A DNA stretch of 64,000 bases, taken from positions 1-64,000 of the forward strand of contig CAZWLA010000001.1 of NCBI GenBank assembly GCA_964633845.1. The letters run 5' to 3'. Shown here one piece after another: positions 34,611-42,230 of this stretch. The notes beneath the pieces are model-generated. The model did no database searches and was not told the DNA's origin. It saw nothing but the letters and a program-made list of their open reading frames with translations. The stretch's first letter is position 1; each line of letters starts with the position of its first letter. Source of the stretch: JADHTT01 sp964633845. Its GTDB lineage: Bacteria; Campylobacterota; Campylobacteria; Campylobacterales; Arcobacteraceae. The position numbers were made by a program, and so were the translations under genes.

Positions 34611-34688
34611 GGTAGGTATAGCTCAGTCGGTTAGAGCGTCTGGTTGTGGTTCAGAAGGTCGCCGGTTCGATTCCGGTTACTTACCCCA
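34611..34688 (+). tRNA. tRNA-His (anticodon GTG)
   Basis: The cloverleaf has anticodon GTG in the loop TTGTGGT, and the extra 5' G (G-1) opposite discriminator C, the identity mark of tRNA-His. CCA is encoded at 34686-34688. Acceptor GTAGGTA pairs with TACTTAC through one G-T. Confidence 0.96.
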
Positions 34689-34724
34689 TTTTAAGTTTTT
34701 AACGATATAATTCCAATTATATAA

Positions 34725-34801
<77 letters not shown>

Positions 34802-34802
34802 T

Positions 34803-34937
34803 TTTTGTTATCAATTAACTACATTTATGCGGATGTGGTGAAATTGGTAGACACGCCAGACTTAGGATCTGGTGCCTCACGGTGTGAAAGTTCGAGTCTT
34901 TTCATCCGCACCATTGTGTAGTTAGTTGATAGCAAAA
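34803..34937 (+). other. 22-bp precursor stem enclosing tRNA-Leu
   Basis: The leader 34803-34824 and the trailer 34916-34937 are complementary over 22 pairs, three of them G-U wobbles, with no mismatch. The tRNA sits in the loop. Such a stem in the precursor would bring the tRNA ends together, and wobble pairs that keep an RNA helix but break the DNA palindrome suggest a function in RNA, for example as an RNase III site. Confidence 0.75.
34829..34913 (+). tRNA. tRNA-Leu (anticodon TAG)
   Basis: A class II tRNA of 85 bases with acceptor GCGGATG/CATCCGC, anticodon stem CCAGA/TCTGG with loop CTTAGGA giving TAG, a variable arm (TGCCTCACGGTGT), and encoded CCA. It is last in the cluster and is enclosed by a long complementary stem formed by its flanks. 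Confidence 0.96.
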
Positions 34938-34940
34938 TAA

Positions 34941-34967
34941 AAAGCCCCAAATATTTGGGGCTTTTTT
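34941..34967 (+). terminator. Terminator of the tRNA cluster
   Basis: AAAGCCCCAAA and TTTGGGGCTTT form a strong stem with a short loop, followed by T's, ending the tRNA operon. It lies four bases beyond the tRNA-Leu enclosing stem. Confidence 0.92.
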
Positions 34968-34985
34968 AATGCCTAATTTTAGTGA

Positions 34986-35375
34986 TTACTTATCTAGGAG
35001 TATATGCTTATCAAGTGTTGCTGTATAAAATATACCTTTGAATACAGCAGTAGAAGATACACTTCCTATAACCTCTATTGTAGATCGATTTGTTTCTTGC
35101 TTAATAATATTTGCTTCAAAAACTATAGTTTCACCAACTTTTACAGGAGCTAAAAATTTAGTTTCACTTTTTGCTAAAACAACATAAGGATTATTTACTG
35201 CTGCCATTGCTGCAAAATCTGCAGCACAAAAAGCAAAGCCACCGTGTACTAGTCCTTGTGCGTCTGCAGCCATAAACTCTTTTGTAAAAAGTTGTATTTT
35301 TGAAAACCCTTCTTGAAGTTCAATAACTTTACCATTGATATTGTTATCTAGTTTTAGATGAGTATTTAATTGCAT
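34986..35375 (-). CDS. PaaI-family hotdog thioesterase
   Basis: A 129-residue single hotdog domain. The signature AQGLVHGGFAFCAADFAAMAAVN is the long central helix start with the HGG motif, and KSETKFLAPVKVGE is the following strand pair. These enzymes hydrolyse acyl-CoA thioesters; the natural substrate is not evident. It is a single gene on the minus strand, divergent from the small lipoprotein gene and next to the tRNA terminator. Confidence 0.8.
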   Translation of the reverse strand: MQLNTHLKLDNNINGKVIELQEGFSKIQLFTKEFMAADAQGLVHGGFAFCAADFAAMAAVNNPYVVLAKSETKFLAPVKVGETIVFEANIIKQETNRSTIEVIGSVSSTAVFKGIFYTATLDKHILLDK

Positions 35376-35442
35376 TATGAGCCTTTTATAAGTATTGTAT
35401 CTATTATACAGTAGAATGACAAAAAATTATTAGGGAATAGTC

Positions 35443-35631
35443 TTGAAACATATAAAACATATTATATTGATTATGATAGTAACTATATTATTTAATGGTT
35501 GTATCGTTGGTGATGTTGTTGCTTTACCATTTAGAGTAACAGGAGCAGTTGTAAATGTAGTTGCTCCAGATATTGTGGGTGATACTATTACAGATATAGG
35601 AGATGTAGCTGATGCCGCAATACCTTTCTAG
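35443..35631 (+). CDS. Small predicted lipoprotein (DUF6726-like)
   Basis: A 62-residue protein starting at TTG. A lysine-tipped hydrophobic signal ends in the lipobox LFNGC (Cys at 20), and the short remaining chain (VVALPFRVTGAVVNVVAPDIVGDTI) is Val-rich, resembling the small DUF6726-type lipoproteins as I remember them. Its 3' end overlaps the PLD nuclease start by 20 bases. Function unknown. Confidence 0.6.
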   Translation: MKHIKHIILIMIVTILFNGCIVGDVVALPFRVTGAVVNVVAPDIVGDTITDIGDVADAAIPF

Positions 35632-36082
35632 GGGAATCTTACTAATATTAGTATTATTTTCATTCATTGAGGCAAAGGATAAGATATATTTTTTACCAGA
35701 AGATGGTAAAAAAGCTTCAAAGGATATAATAAAACTTTTTGATACTAGCAATAAAAGTATTGATATTGCTATGTATAATTTTAAATATAATAAATTTATC
35801 AAAGCATTAAAAAGGGCATCAAAAAGAGATATTCAAATAGATCTATATCTTGATAAAGTAAAATCCAAAAAGTCTAAAATAGATTTTATAAAATATAAAA
35901 CATTTGATAAAAAGCTTCATATAAAAGCTGCTATTTTTGATAACAATACAGTCGTATTTGGAAGTGCAAACTGGAAAAAAGAGTCGTTTAAAGAAAATTT
36001 TGAGGTAATATATATTACTGATGATAAGAAAATAGTTAAGAAATTTAAAAAAATATTTAAAAAATTAAAAGAAAATAATTAA
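35612..36082 (+). CDS. Exported single-HKD phospholipase D-like nuclease
   Basis: A 156-residue protein with a signal peptide (about residues 1-21) and one HKD motif: HIKAAIFDNN followed by VVFGSANW. This is the Nuc/NucT plan in which two monomers make one active site. NucT of Helicobacter pylori is a surface nuclease with a part in DNA uptake and purine salvage, so a periplasmic or surface nuclease is likely. ATG at 35612 lies inside the preceding lipoprotein gene, implying coupled translation. Confidence 0.8.
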   Translation: MPQYLSRGILLILVLFSFIEAKDKIYFLPEDGKKASKDIIKLFDTSNKSIDIAMYNFKYNKFIKALKRASKRDIQIDLYLDKVKSKKSKIDFIKYKTFDKKLHIKAAIFDNNTVVFGSANWKKESFKENFEVIYITDDKKIVKKFKKIFKKLKENN

Positions 36083-36091
36083 GGAGTAATT

Positions 36092-37291
36092 ATGTTAAGT
36101 ATAGCAGTTATGGGGTATTGTATATATTTTTTAGTTTCAGTATATACATCTTTTATGCAAATATCATATGTAAAGGATGCAAAAAAACAAAAAGCAGTTA
36201 TTTTGGATGAATCAAAATTTGAAGAAGCAGGAAGTTATGCAGTTGAAAGTCAAAGAGTTGCTATGGCAACAACAATATATGACTTTGCATTATTTTTTAT
36301 CTGGATTGGTTTTGGTTTACAGTTTTTAGATAGTGTTACAGTTACATTAGTAGGATGGCAAAAGGCAGTTGTGTTTATTGATCTATTTATAATTATAAAT
36401 TGGATTTTAGGCTTACCATTTGAGCTTTATAGTACATTTAAGTTAGATAAAAAATATGGCTTTTCTAATATGACACCATCTTTATATATTAAAGACACTA
36501 TCAAAACAGGAATGCTATTTTTAATATTTGGAAGTGCAGTGATAGCAGCTATTAGTTTAATCATTGAAAATTTTGAATCATGGTGGATATATGGATTTAT
36601 ATTTATTTTTGCCGTTATATTAGTGATAAATATGGTTTATCCTATTGTTAGAGATAAGATGTTTGATAAGTTTGAAAAATTAAAAGATGTAGAACTTGAA
36701 GCTAAAATAGAAAAATTACTTGATGAGGTTGGATTTAAGTCTAGTGGCGTATTTAGTGTAGATGCATCAAAAAGAGATAATAGATTAAATGCATACTTTG
36801 GTGGTCTTGGCTCTACAAAAAGGGTAGTATTATTTGATACACTAGTACAAAAATTATCTCATGATGAGCTTTTAGCAGTACTAGGACATGAATTAGGTCA
36901 TTTTAAAAATGGTGATATTTTAAAAAATATTGGTATTATGGGTGTAGTTATGTTTATATTCTTTGCAATATTTGGAAATCTTCCAGATGAGTTGTTTTTA
37001 CAAATGCATCTATCAAATGAACCATATGCAATTATATTAGTGTTTATGATGTTTAGTCCAATATTATCATTCTTTTTAATGCCATTAATATCATTAATTA
37101 GTAGACATAATGAATATGCAGCCGATGAGTTTGGGTCTAATCTAAGTAGTAAGGATGATCTTGTAAATGCACTTTTAAAGTTAGCAAATGAAAATAAATC
37201 ATTTCCATTATCACATCCAATATACATATTTTTTTATTATTCTCATCCACCATTAGTGGAAAGATTAAAGGAGTTAGATTACAAAATGTAA
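36092..37291 (+). CDS. M48-family (Ste24/CAAX type I) membrane metalloprotease
   Basis: A 399-residue zinc protease with several membrane helices in the first half, the HExxH site in LAVLGHELGHFKNGD and the third ligand Glu in RHNEYAADEFG. The N-terminal multi-span part marks the Ste24/CAAX type rather than HtpX. In bacteria such enzymes take part in membrane protein quality control. It converges with rimM with one base between the two stops. Confidence 0.85.
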   Translation: MLSIAVMGYCIYFLVSVYTSFMQISYVKDAKKQKAVILDESKFEEAGSYAVESQRVAMATTIYDFALFFIWIGFGLQFLDSVTVTLVGWQKAVVFIDLFIIINWILGLPFELYSTFKLDKKYGFSNMTPSLYIKDTIKTGMLFLIFGSAVIAAISLIIENFESWWIYGFIFIFAVILVINMVYPIVRDKMFDKFEKLKDVELEAKIEKLLDEVGFKSSGVFSVDASKRDNRLNAYFGGLGSTKRVVLFDTLVQKLSHDELLAVLGHELGHFKNGDILKNIGIMGVVMFIFFAIFGNLPDELFLQMHLSNEPYAIILVFMMFSPILSFFLMPLISLISRHNEYAADEFGSNLSSKDDLVNALLKLANENKSFPLSHPIYIFFYYSHPPLVERLKELDYKM

Positions 37292-37295
37292 TCTA
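37275..37295. terminator. Bidirectional hairpin spanning two stop codons
   Basis: TAGATTACA-AAA-TGTAATCTA is a perfect 9-bp stem covering the stop codons of the M48 gene and of convergent rimM. Flanks are only moderately T-rich, so it is a modest two-way terminator candidate. Confidence 0.55.
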
Positions 37296-37820
37296 GCTAT
37301 TTTCTAATATTTCAATAGCTTTTGAAGTTAATATAGTTTTTGCAGTAGTATCAACGCTTATGATATATTTATCAAGATATGGAATCATAAATGTTTTTGG
37401 TAAATCTTTTTGAATTAAGTCTTTAGTAGTAGCCACTTCAAGATAATCAGTATCACCATATCTATGTATATCTTTTACATCTCCTAGTATAGTTCCATTA
37501 TCAATAATTGTACTATTTATAATATCAAACCAGAAGTATTGTGTTTTTGATAAACTACATAGTTCTTTTGAATCTTCAGGCGTTGTAAAAACTTCTTTAT
37601 TGATTAGCTTTTTTGCTATATCACAATTATTAAAATTTTTAAACTTTACGATAGATCTTTTTTGATTAAAGTGCTCTATGGTAACTGTAGTATTGTTGGA
37701 TAGTGTAAAAGTTGTACCAGTTTTAAATTGCTCTGGGAAGTCTGTATCTAGGTGAAGTTTTAATTCGCCATGAAGTCCAACCGTTTTACCGATCTTTGCA
37801 ATATAAATTTTATTTTGCAT
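37293..37820 (-). CDS. rimM: 16S rRNA processing protein RimM
   Basis: A 175-residue ribosome maturation factor. KIGKTVGLHGELKLHLDTDFP is the N-terminal RimM signature, and the C-terminal PRC-barrel contains DIINSTIIDNGTILGDVKDI and PYLDKYIISVD. It binds S19 and helps 30S head assembly. It overlaps khpA by 11 bases and ends the ffh-rpsP-khpA-rimM run; the usual trmD and rplS do not follow. Confidence 0.92.
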   Translation of the reverse strand: MQNKIYIAKIGKTVGLHGELKLHLDTDFPEQFKTGTTFTLSNNTTVTIEHFNQKRSIVKFKNFNNCDIAKKLINKEVFTTPEDSKELCSLSKTQYFWFDIINSTIIDNGTILGDVKDIHRYGDTDYLEVATTKDLIQKDLPKTFMIPYLDKYIISVDTTAKTILTSKAIEILENS

Positions 37821-38049
37821 TTATTTGGATTTTATAAGATATACCATCTTTTGCTTTACAACCATTTATTACAGTTTTAATAGCATTAATCATATTTCCA
37901 TTTTTACCAATAAGCTTACCAATATCATCTTGGTGAGCAGTTACTGTAATAAGTGCAAATGTTTCATTGTCATGCGCTATATCTACAGTAATATCGTCAG
38001 GATTAGCAACAATTAATTGTGCATAATCCTTGACAAATTGAGTAATCAT
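37810..38049 (-). CDS. khpA: KH-domain RNA-binding protein KhpA
   Basis: A 79-residue single KH domain with the GxxG loop in IGKLIGKNGNMINAIKTVI. It is found next to rpsP in most bacteria and binds structured RNA. It starts six bases after rpsP and overlaps rimM, as expected for this ribosomal operon. Confidence 0.9.
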   Translation of the reverse strand: MITQFVKDYAQLIVANPDDITVDIAHDNETFALITVTAHQDDIGKLIGKNGNMINAIKTVINGCKAKDGISYKIQINAK

Positions 38050-38055
38050 CTGAGA

Positions 38056-38283
38056 TTATTTTCCAGTGATTTTTTTAACTTTGCTACTCATTTGAGCACC
38101 AACACTTAACCAGTGGTCAAGTCTATCTTCATCAATTTTAAGTACCTTTGGCTCAACTACTGGGTTGTAGTATCCAATTGATTCGATCCAACCTGAATCT
38201 CTTCTTTTTCTACTATCTGTAACTACGATTCTGTAAAATGGCTTTTTCTTTCTACCCATTCTTGTAAGTCTAATTGTTGTCAT
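38056..38283 (-). CDS. rpsP: 30S ribosomal protein S16
   Basis: A 75-residue protein with the invariant start TTIRLTRMGRKKKPFYRIVV and DSRKRRDSGWIESIGYYNP. It is needed for 30S assembly. Its leader, between ffh and rpsP, holds a 17-bp hairpin. AAAAGG precedes the ATG. Confidence 0.97.
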   Translation of the reverse strand: MTTIRLTRMGRKKKPFYRIVVTDSRKRRDSGWIESIGYYNPVVEPKVLKIDEDRLDHWLSVGAQMSSKVKKITGK

Positions 38284-38312
38284 TGTCTATCCTTTTTTAT
38301 TTTTTACTTTTG

Positions 38313-38357
38313 GTGTAAAGTGATAAAATGAACCAATCTCATCTTACCACTTAACAC
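38313..38357 (-). other. 17-bp RNA hairpin in the ffh-rpsP spacer
   Basis: On the minus strand the arms (38341-38357 and 38313-38329) pair at 16 of 17 positions with an 11-base loop. Two of these pairs are G-U and would be A-C mismatches in a plus-strand transcript, so the structure suits the ffh-rpsP direction. No T-run follows. It may be a processing or autoregulatory element. Confidence 0.6.
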
Positions 38358-38369
38358 TAAGTTTTTGAT

Positions 38370-39740
38370 CTATCTACCAAGTCCTGGTGGCATACCAGCT
38401 GGCATTCCTGCACCTGCATCACCCATTTGTGATAACATCTGTTGCATACCTTTGCCACCTTTTCCTGATAGCTTTTTTGCCATCTTTGCAGCATTTTTAA
38501 ATTGTTTAAGTATCTTATTTACTTGTACTTCTGATAGTCCTGCACCATTAGCTAATCTTCTTTTTCTACTTAAATTGATAATAGATGGAGTTTCTCTCTC
38601 TTTTGGTGTCATTGAAGATATTAAAGCTTTAATTCTTACTATTTCACCTGAGTTTTCAAGATCCATATCTCCAAGTTGTCCAGCCATTTTTCCCATACCT
38701 GGAATCATTGACATAATTGACTTCATAGAGCCTAATTTTTTCATCATCTCAAGCTGATCTAAAAAGTCATTAAAGTTAAATTCACCTTTTTTGATCTTTT
38801 TAGTAACCTCTTTTGCCTTTTTTTCATCAATTACAGCAGATGTTTTCTCAGCAAGACCTTCAATATCTCCCGCACCCATTAATCTAGATACGATTCTATC
38901 TGGAATAAATACTTCAAGGTCTGGCATCTTTTCACCAGTACCTACAAATCTTAATGGTACTTCAACTTGATTTGCAATAGATAGTGCAACACCACCTTTT
39001 GTATCACCATCAAATTTAGTTAAGATAACACCATCAATACCAATTTTTTCTTTAAATGATGTTGCTGTTTTTGTAGCATCATGACCTGTAAGTGCATCTG
39101 CTACATAAAAGATCTCATCTGGATTAACTGCAGACTTTATATCTTTAAGTTGTGACATAAGTTCATCATCAATTGCTAGACGACCAGCTGTATCTACAAG
39201 TAGTACATCATAAAGTCCATCTTGAGCTTTCTTTTTAGCAGCAAGTGCAATTTTTACTGGATCACTTTCATTATCATCAAAGTAAATATCAACTTCAATT
39301 TGTTCACCAATTTGTTTTAATTGTTCAACTGCAGCTAATCTTTGTAAATCTGCAGCAGCAACTAAAACTTTTTTCTTCTTTTGTTTAAGATTTAAAGCTA
39401 GTTTACCTGTTGTTGTTGTTTTACCACTACCTTGTAATCCAGTCATTAAAATAGTTGTTAGTGGTGTTGATGCGTATACAAAACCTTGGTTTCCAGAAGT
39501 TGTTAAAATAGTAGTTAAGTTTTTTTGTAATGCTTTTAGAAAACTATCTTGACCAATACCATTTTCTTTTGTATCTGATTCTATAGCTGTAACTAATTGT
39601 TTTGTAGTTTTATGGTGTACATCTGATTTTAAAAGTGATTTTCTAAGCTCAGTTGTTGCTTTTTTTAGTGCGCTAGCATCATCTTGATGTCTAATTTTAT
39701 TTACAACACTTTTAAAGCCGCCCGTTAATACTTCAAACAA
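38370..39740 (-). CDS. ffh: Signal recognition particle protein Ffh
   Basis: A 456-residue SRP54 GTPase. LMTGLQGSGKTTTTGKLA is the P-loop, VLLVDTAGRL G3, LTKFDGDTKGG G4, and FVGTGEKMPDLE G5. The C-terminal Met-rich M domain (MKSIMSMIPGMGKMAGQ and a Met/Gly-rich tail) binds SRP RNA and signal sequences. The start is TTG with AGGAG eight bases upstream; TATAAT on the minus strand (39771-39776) is the likely -10. Confidence 0.97.
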   Translation of the reverse strand: MFEVLTGGFKSVVNKIRHQDDASALKKATTELRKSLLKSDVHHKTTKQLVTAIESDTKENGIGQDSFLKALQKNLTTILTTSGNQGFVYASTPLTTILMTGLQGSGKTTTTGKLALNLKQKKKKVLVAAADLQRLAAVEQLKQIGEQIEVDIYFDDNESDPVKIALAAKKKAQDGLYDVLLVDTAGRLAIDDELMSQLKDIKSAVNPDEIFYVADALTGHDATKTATSFKEKIGIDGVILTKFDGDTKGGVALSIANQVEVPLRFVGTGEKMPDLEVFIPDRIVSRLMGAGDIEGLAEKTSAVIDEKKAKEVTKKIKKGEFNFNDFLDQLEMMKKLGSMKSIMSMIPGMGKMAGQLGDMDLENSGEIVRIKALISSMTPKERETPSIINLSRKRRLANGAGLSEVQVNKILKQFKNAAKMAKKLSGKGGKGMQQMLSQMGDAGAGMPAGMPPGLGR

Positions 39741-39896
39741 TTAATCTTCTCCTATAATTTTAAGTTTGGGATTATATATTAAAGTTGCTTGATTTAAACT
39801 TAATGTAAGTTTTGAATATTCATAAACCCCTTGTCTAAGGGATTGTTAAATAATTTTATCTTAAAATATACTTAAAATACACCATAAGGATTAAAG

Positions 39897-40322
39897 ATGA
39901 TACTCAATAGGTTTATATTAAGTATAGTATTCTTAACTAGTATTATATCACATCTAGGAGCTAATAGTTTAAATCTAAAACCAGCGGATGATTATGATAA
40001 AATTATTAAAGTAGCACAAGAGAGTCAAAAAAATGTTTTATTGTTTATCTATCGTGATGGATGCCCTTGGTGTAGAAAACTAAAAGAAAATACCTTTCAT
40101 GATAAAAAAGTTATAAAATATATTAATGATAACTTTATATTTGCAACAATGCCAAAAGATAATTGGACATTGCCTAGCCAATATACACCAAATATAATAC
40201 CATCAGTATTTATGATTGATTCAAAGAGTGAAAATATGATCTATTGGCACAAGGGATATATAGAAGCAGATGATATGATTAAATTATTGCAAAAAATTAA
40301 TAATATTTTAGCTGGTCAATAG
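39897..40322 (+). CDS. Exported thioredoxin-fold protein (CPWC)
   Basis: A 141-residue periplasmic thioredoxin-like protein with a signal peptide (about residues 1-22) and the redox site CPWC in RDGCPWCRKLKENTF, followed by the cis-Pro in IIPSVFMID. This resembles DUF255/SoxW-type thiol:disulfide proteins. TTGTTA and TATACT (39843-39872) with an 18-base spacer form a candidate promoter. Single gene, convergent with the pseudouridine synthase gene. Confidence 0.8.
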   Translation: MILNRFILSIVFLTSIISHLGANSLNLKPADDYDKIIKVAQESQKNVLLFIYRDGCPWCRKLKENTFHDKKVIKYINDNFIFATMPKDNWTLPSQYTPNIIPSVFMIDSKSENMIYWHKGYIEADDMIKLLQKINNILAGQ

Positions 40323-40329
40323 TTACTTA

Positions 40330-41073
40330 CTAAAATCCAAATCTGTTAAACTCTTTTGGTTCTTTAGCGATAAATGTATATCCTAGTAGCTCAGTCTTTT
40401 TAGAATGTAAAAGCATTCTATTTGTATGAGATGAAGTTTTACCATATTGTGCATCACCTAAAATAGGGTATTTTATACTAGCAAGGTGAACTCTAATTTG
40501 GTGTGTTCTACCATGCTCTATTATAATTTTAATTTTAGATTTATTACCCTCTATAAACATAGGAATTATAGTAGTTTTTGCAGGTTTACCTATCTCTAAA
40601 TCAATTTTACTTCTAGCAACTTTACCTTTGTGTGTGATAATTGGTTGGTCTATTACCTCTTCTTCTGCAACTTTACCTTCTACAATAGCTACATATTCTT
40701 TATAAACTTTATTTTGTTTAAATTCTTTTATAGCCTTTCTTCTAAAATCTTCATTTTTAGCAAATAGCATAACACCACTTGTTTCTTTATCAAGTCTATT
40801 TAGAAGCATTGCATGTGGAAATGATTTACTTACATGTTCGGCAGTTTCAAAAGCTGGTTTGTCTACTGCAATAATATCATCATCTTCAAATATTACTTTA
40901 GTTATTTGTGCTTGTTGAACTTTAAATATAGTTGTGTCACTAATCTCTCCACGTGCGATAGTTATTTTTCTACCACCTACACTTACTAGACCTTTGTCTA
41001 TTAATTCTTTTGCCTTTGAGTTTGAAATATTTTCTTGAATTGCTACAAGTTTATATGCTTTTTCTCGTGCCAT
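40330..41073 (-). CDS. RluA-family pseudouridine synthase
   Basis: A 247-residue enzyme with an N-terminal S4-like RNA-binding stretch (NSKAKELIDKGLVSVGGRK) and the RluA catalytic motif LLNRLDKETSGVMLFAKN containing the essential Asp; GRTHQIRVHLASI is the later conserved box. It isomerises uridines in rRNA or tRNA; the target position cannot be told. It overlaps waaA by one base and ends a minus-strand operon. Confidence 0.88.
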   Translation of the reverse strand: MAREKAYKLVAIQENISNSKAKELIDKGLVSVGGRKITIARGEISDTTIFKVQQAQITKVIFEDDDIIAVDKPAFETAEHVSKSFPHAMLLNRLDKETSGVMLFAKNEDFRRKAIKEFKQNKVYKEYVAIVEGKVAEEEVIDQPIITHKGKVARSKIDLEIGKPAKTTIIPMFIEGNKSKIKIIIEHGRTHQIRVHLASIKYPILGDAQYGKTSSHTNRMLLHSKKTELLGYTFIAKEPKEFNRFGF

Positions 41074-42230
41074 TAGTATCCTTTTTGAATATCTTTAATT
41101 ATTGGATCAATATCTCCAATTTTGCTAAGTGTCGCTTTTGGAATATTTTTTATATTTCGCATAATATCTAAAATTTCCTCATTTTTAATAATTTTATAAT
41201 TATTCACACATTCAAATAGTGCTTTTTGATTAAATATATATTCCCCACTAATTACTCTACAGTTAAAATATGCAGGCTCTATTGGATTATGTCCACCAAT
41301 TTTTTCAAATGCACCACCTAGAATTACTGCATCACTTATTTGAAAAATGTTAATTAATTCACCCATTGTATCTATTAAAACAATATCACTACTTAATGAT
41401 TGAGTATTAGTGTATCTTGAATAAGTAATATCTTTATTTTTTATATATGTTTTAATTTGTTTATCTACTACTTCAAATCTTTCTGGATGTCTTGGTACTA
41501 TTATAAGTCTTCCCATCTCTTTAGAGTAATTATTTAAAATCAATTCTTCTTCATTTGTATGTGAACTAGCTAGAGTTATATTAAATCTGTTATCATATTT
41601 TTCTAGTTTTCTTGATATTTTAGGTAGATTTGATAATTTTATGTTCCCAATAGATGATACATTGGTAGCTCCAAGTTCTTCTAATCTTATTTTATCAACA
41701 TCAGACTGTGCAAATATAGAATCAATATTTTTAAATATTCTTTTGTAAAACCAAGAGAATTTCTTATATGAACTATATGATTTATCACTTATTCTGGCAT
41801 TTATTAGTATTATTTTTATTTGTTTTGATTTAGCTACTAAAAATAGCATATACCAAAGCTCTGCTTCCATCACTACAAGTACTTTTTGTTTTGTAATCCA
41901 AAATGGTAGAAATATCTCAAATGGAAGGTATCTACTATTTGAAGATAAAGGTTTGCTAGCTTCAAATCCAGTATTTGTGATCGTAGAGATATTTATAGGA
42001 TCACTTGTAAGTACTTTTAGTTTATCTATTATGGGTTTAAGTGATTTTGTCTCGCCCATTGAACAACTATGAAACCATATTCCATTTTCTTTAAATTTTG
42101 GATTATTTTTTAGAAAAAATCTAGCTGGTATAGCATCTTTATATTTATCACTTCTACTTTTAAATATTAGATATGGAAGGGCAATAATATATAATACAAC
42201 GGTAATTATATAATAGAAAAAGCTGAACAT
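41073..42230 (-). CDS. waaA: 3-deoxy-D-manno-octulosonic acid transferase (Kdo transferase)
   Basis: A 385-residue membrane-anchored GT30 glycosyltransferase that adds Kdo to lipid A precursor. There is an N-terminal membrane anchor, then IWFHSCSMGETKSLKPI with the catalytic Glu, VVMEAELWYMLF, the VPRHPERFE nucleotide-binding loop, and GGAFEKIGGHNPIEPA. It abuts recN with no gap and overlaps the pseudouridine synthase by one base. Confidence 0.92.
   Translation of the reverse strand: MFSFFYYIITVVLYIIALPYLIFKSRSDKYKDAIPARFFLKNNPKFKENGIWFHSCSMGETKSLKPIIDKLKVLTSDPINISTITNTGFEASKPLSSNSRYLPFEIFLPFWITKQKVLVVMEAELWYMLFLVAKSKQIKIILINARISDKSYSSYKKFSWFYKRIFKNIDSIFAQSDVDKIRLEELGATNVSSIGNIKLSNLPKISRKLEKYDNRFNITLASSHTNEEELILNNYSKEMGRLIIVPRHPERFEVVDKQIKTYIKNKDITYSRYTNTQSLSSDIVLIDTMGELINIFQISDAVILGGAFEKIGGHNPIEPAYFNCRVISGEYIFNQKALFECVNNYKIIKNEEILDIMRNIKNIPKATLSKIGDIDPIIKDIQKGY

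Noticed and set aside
36898..37227. Minus-strand open frame of 109 codons
   Set aside because: Antisense shadow of the M48 protease gene.
38365..38757. Plus-strand open frame of 130 codons
   Set aside because: It is the antisense shadow of ffh, driven by the codon bias of the Met/Gly-rich M domain.
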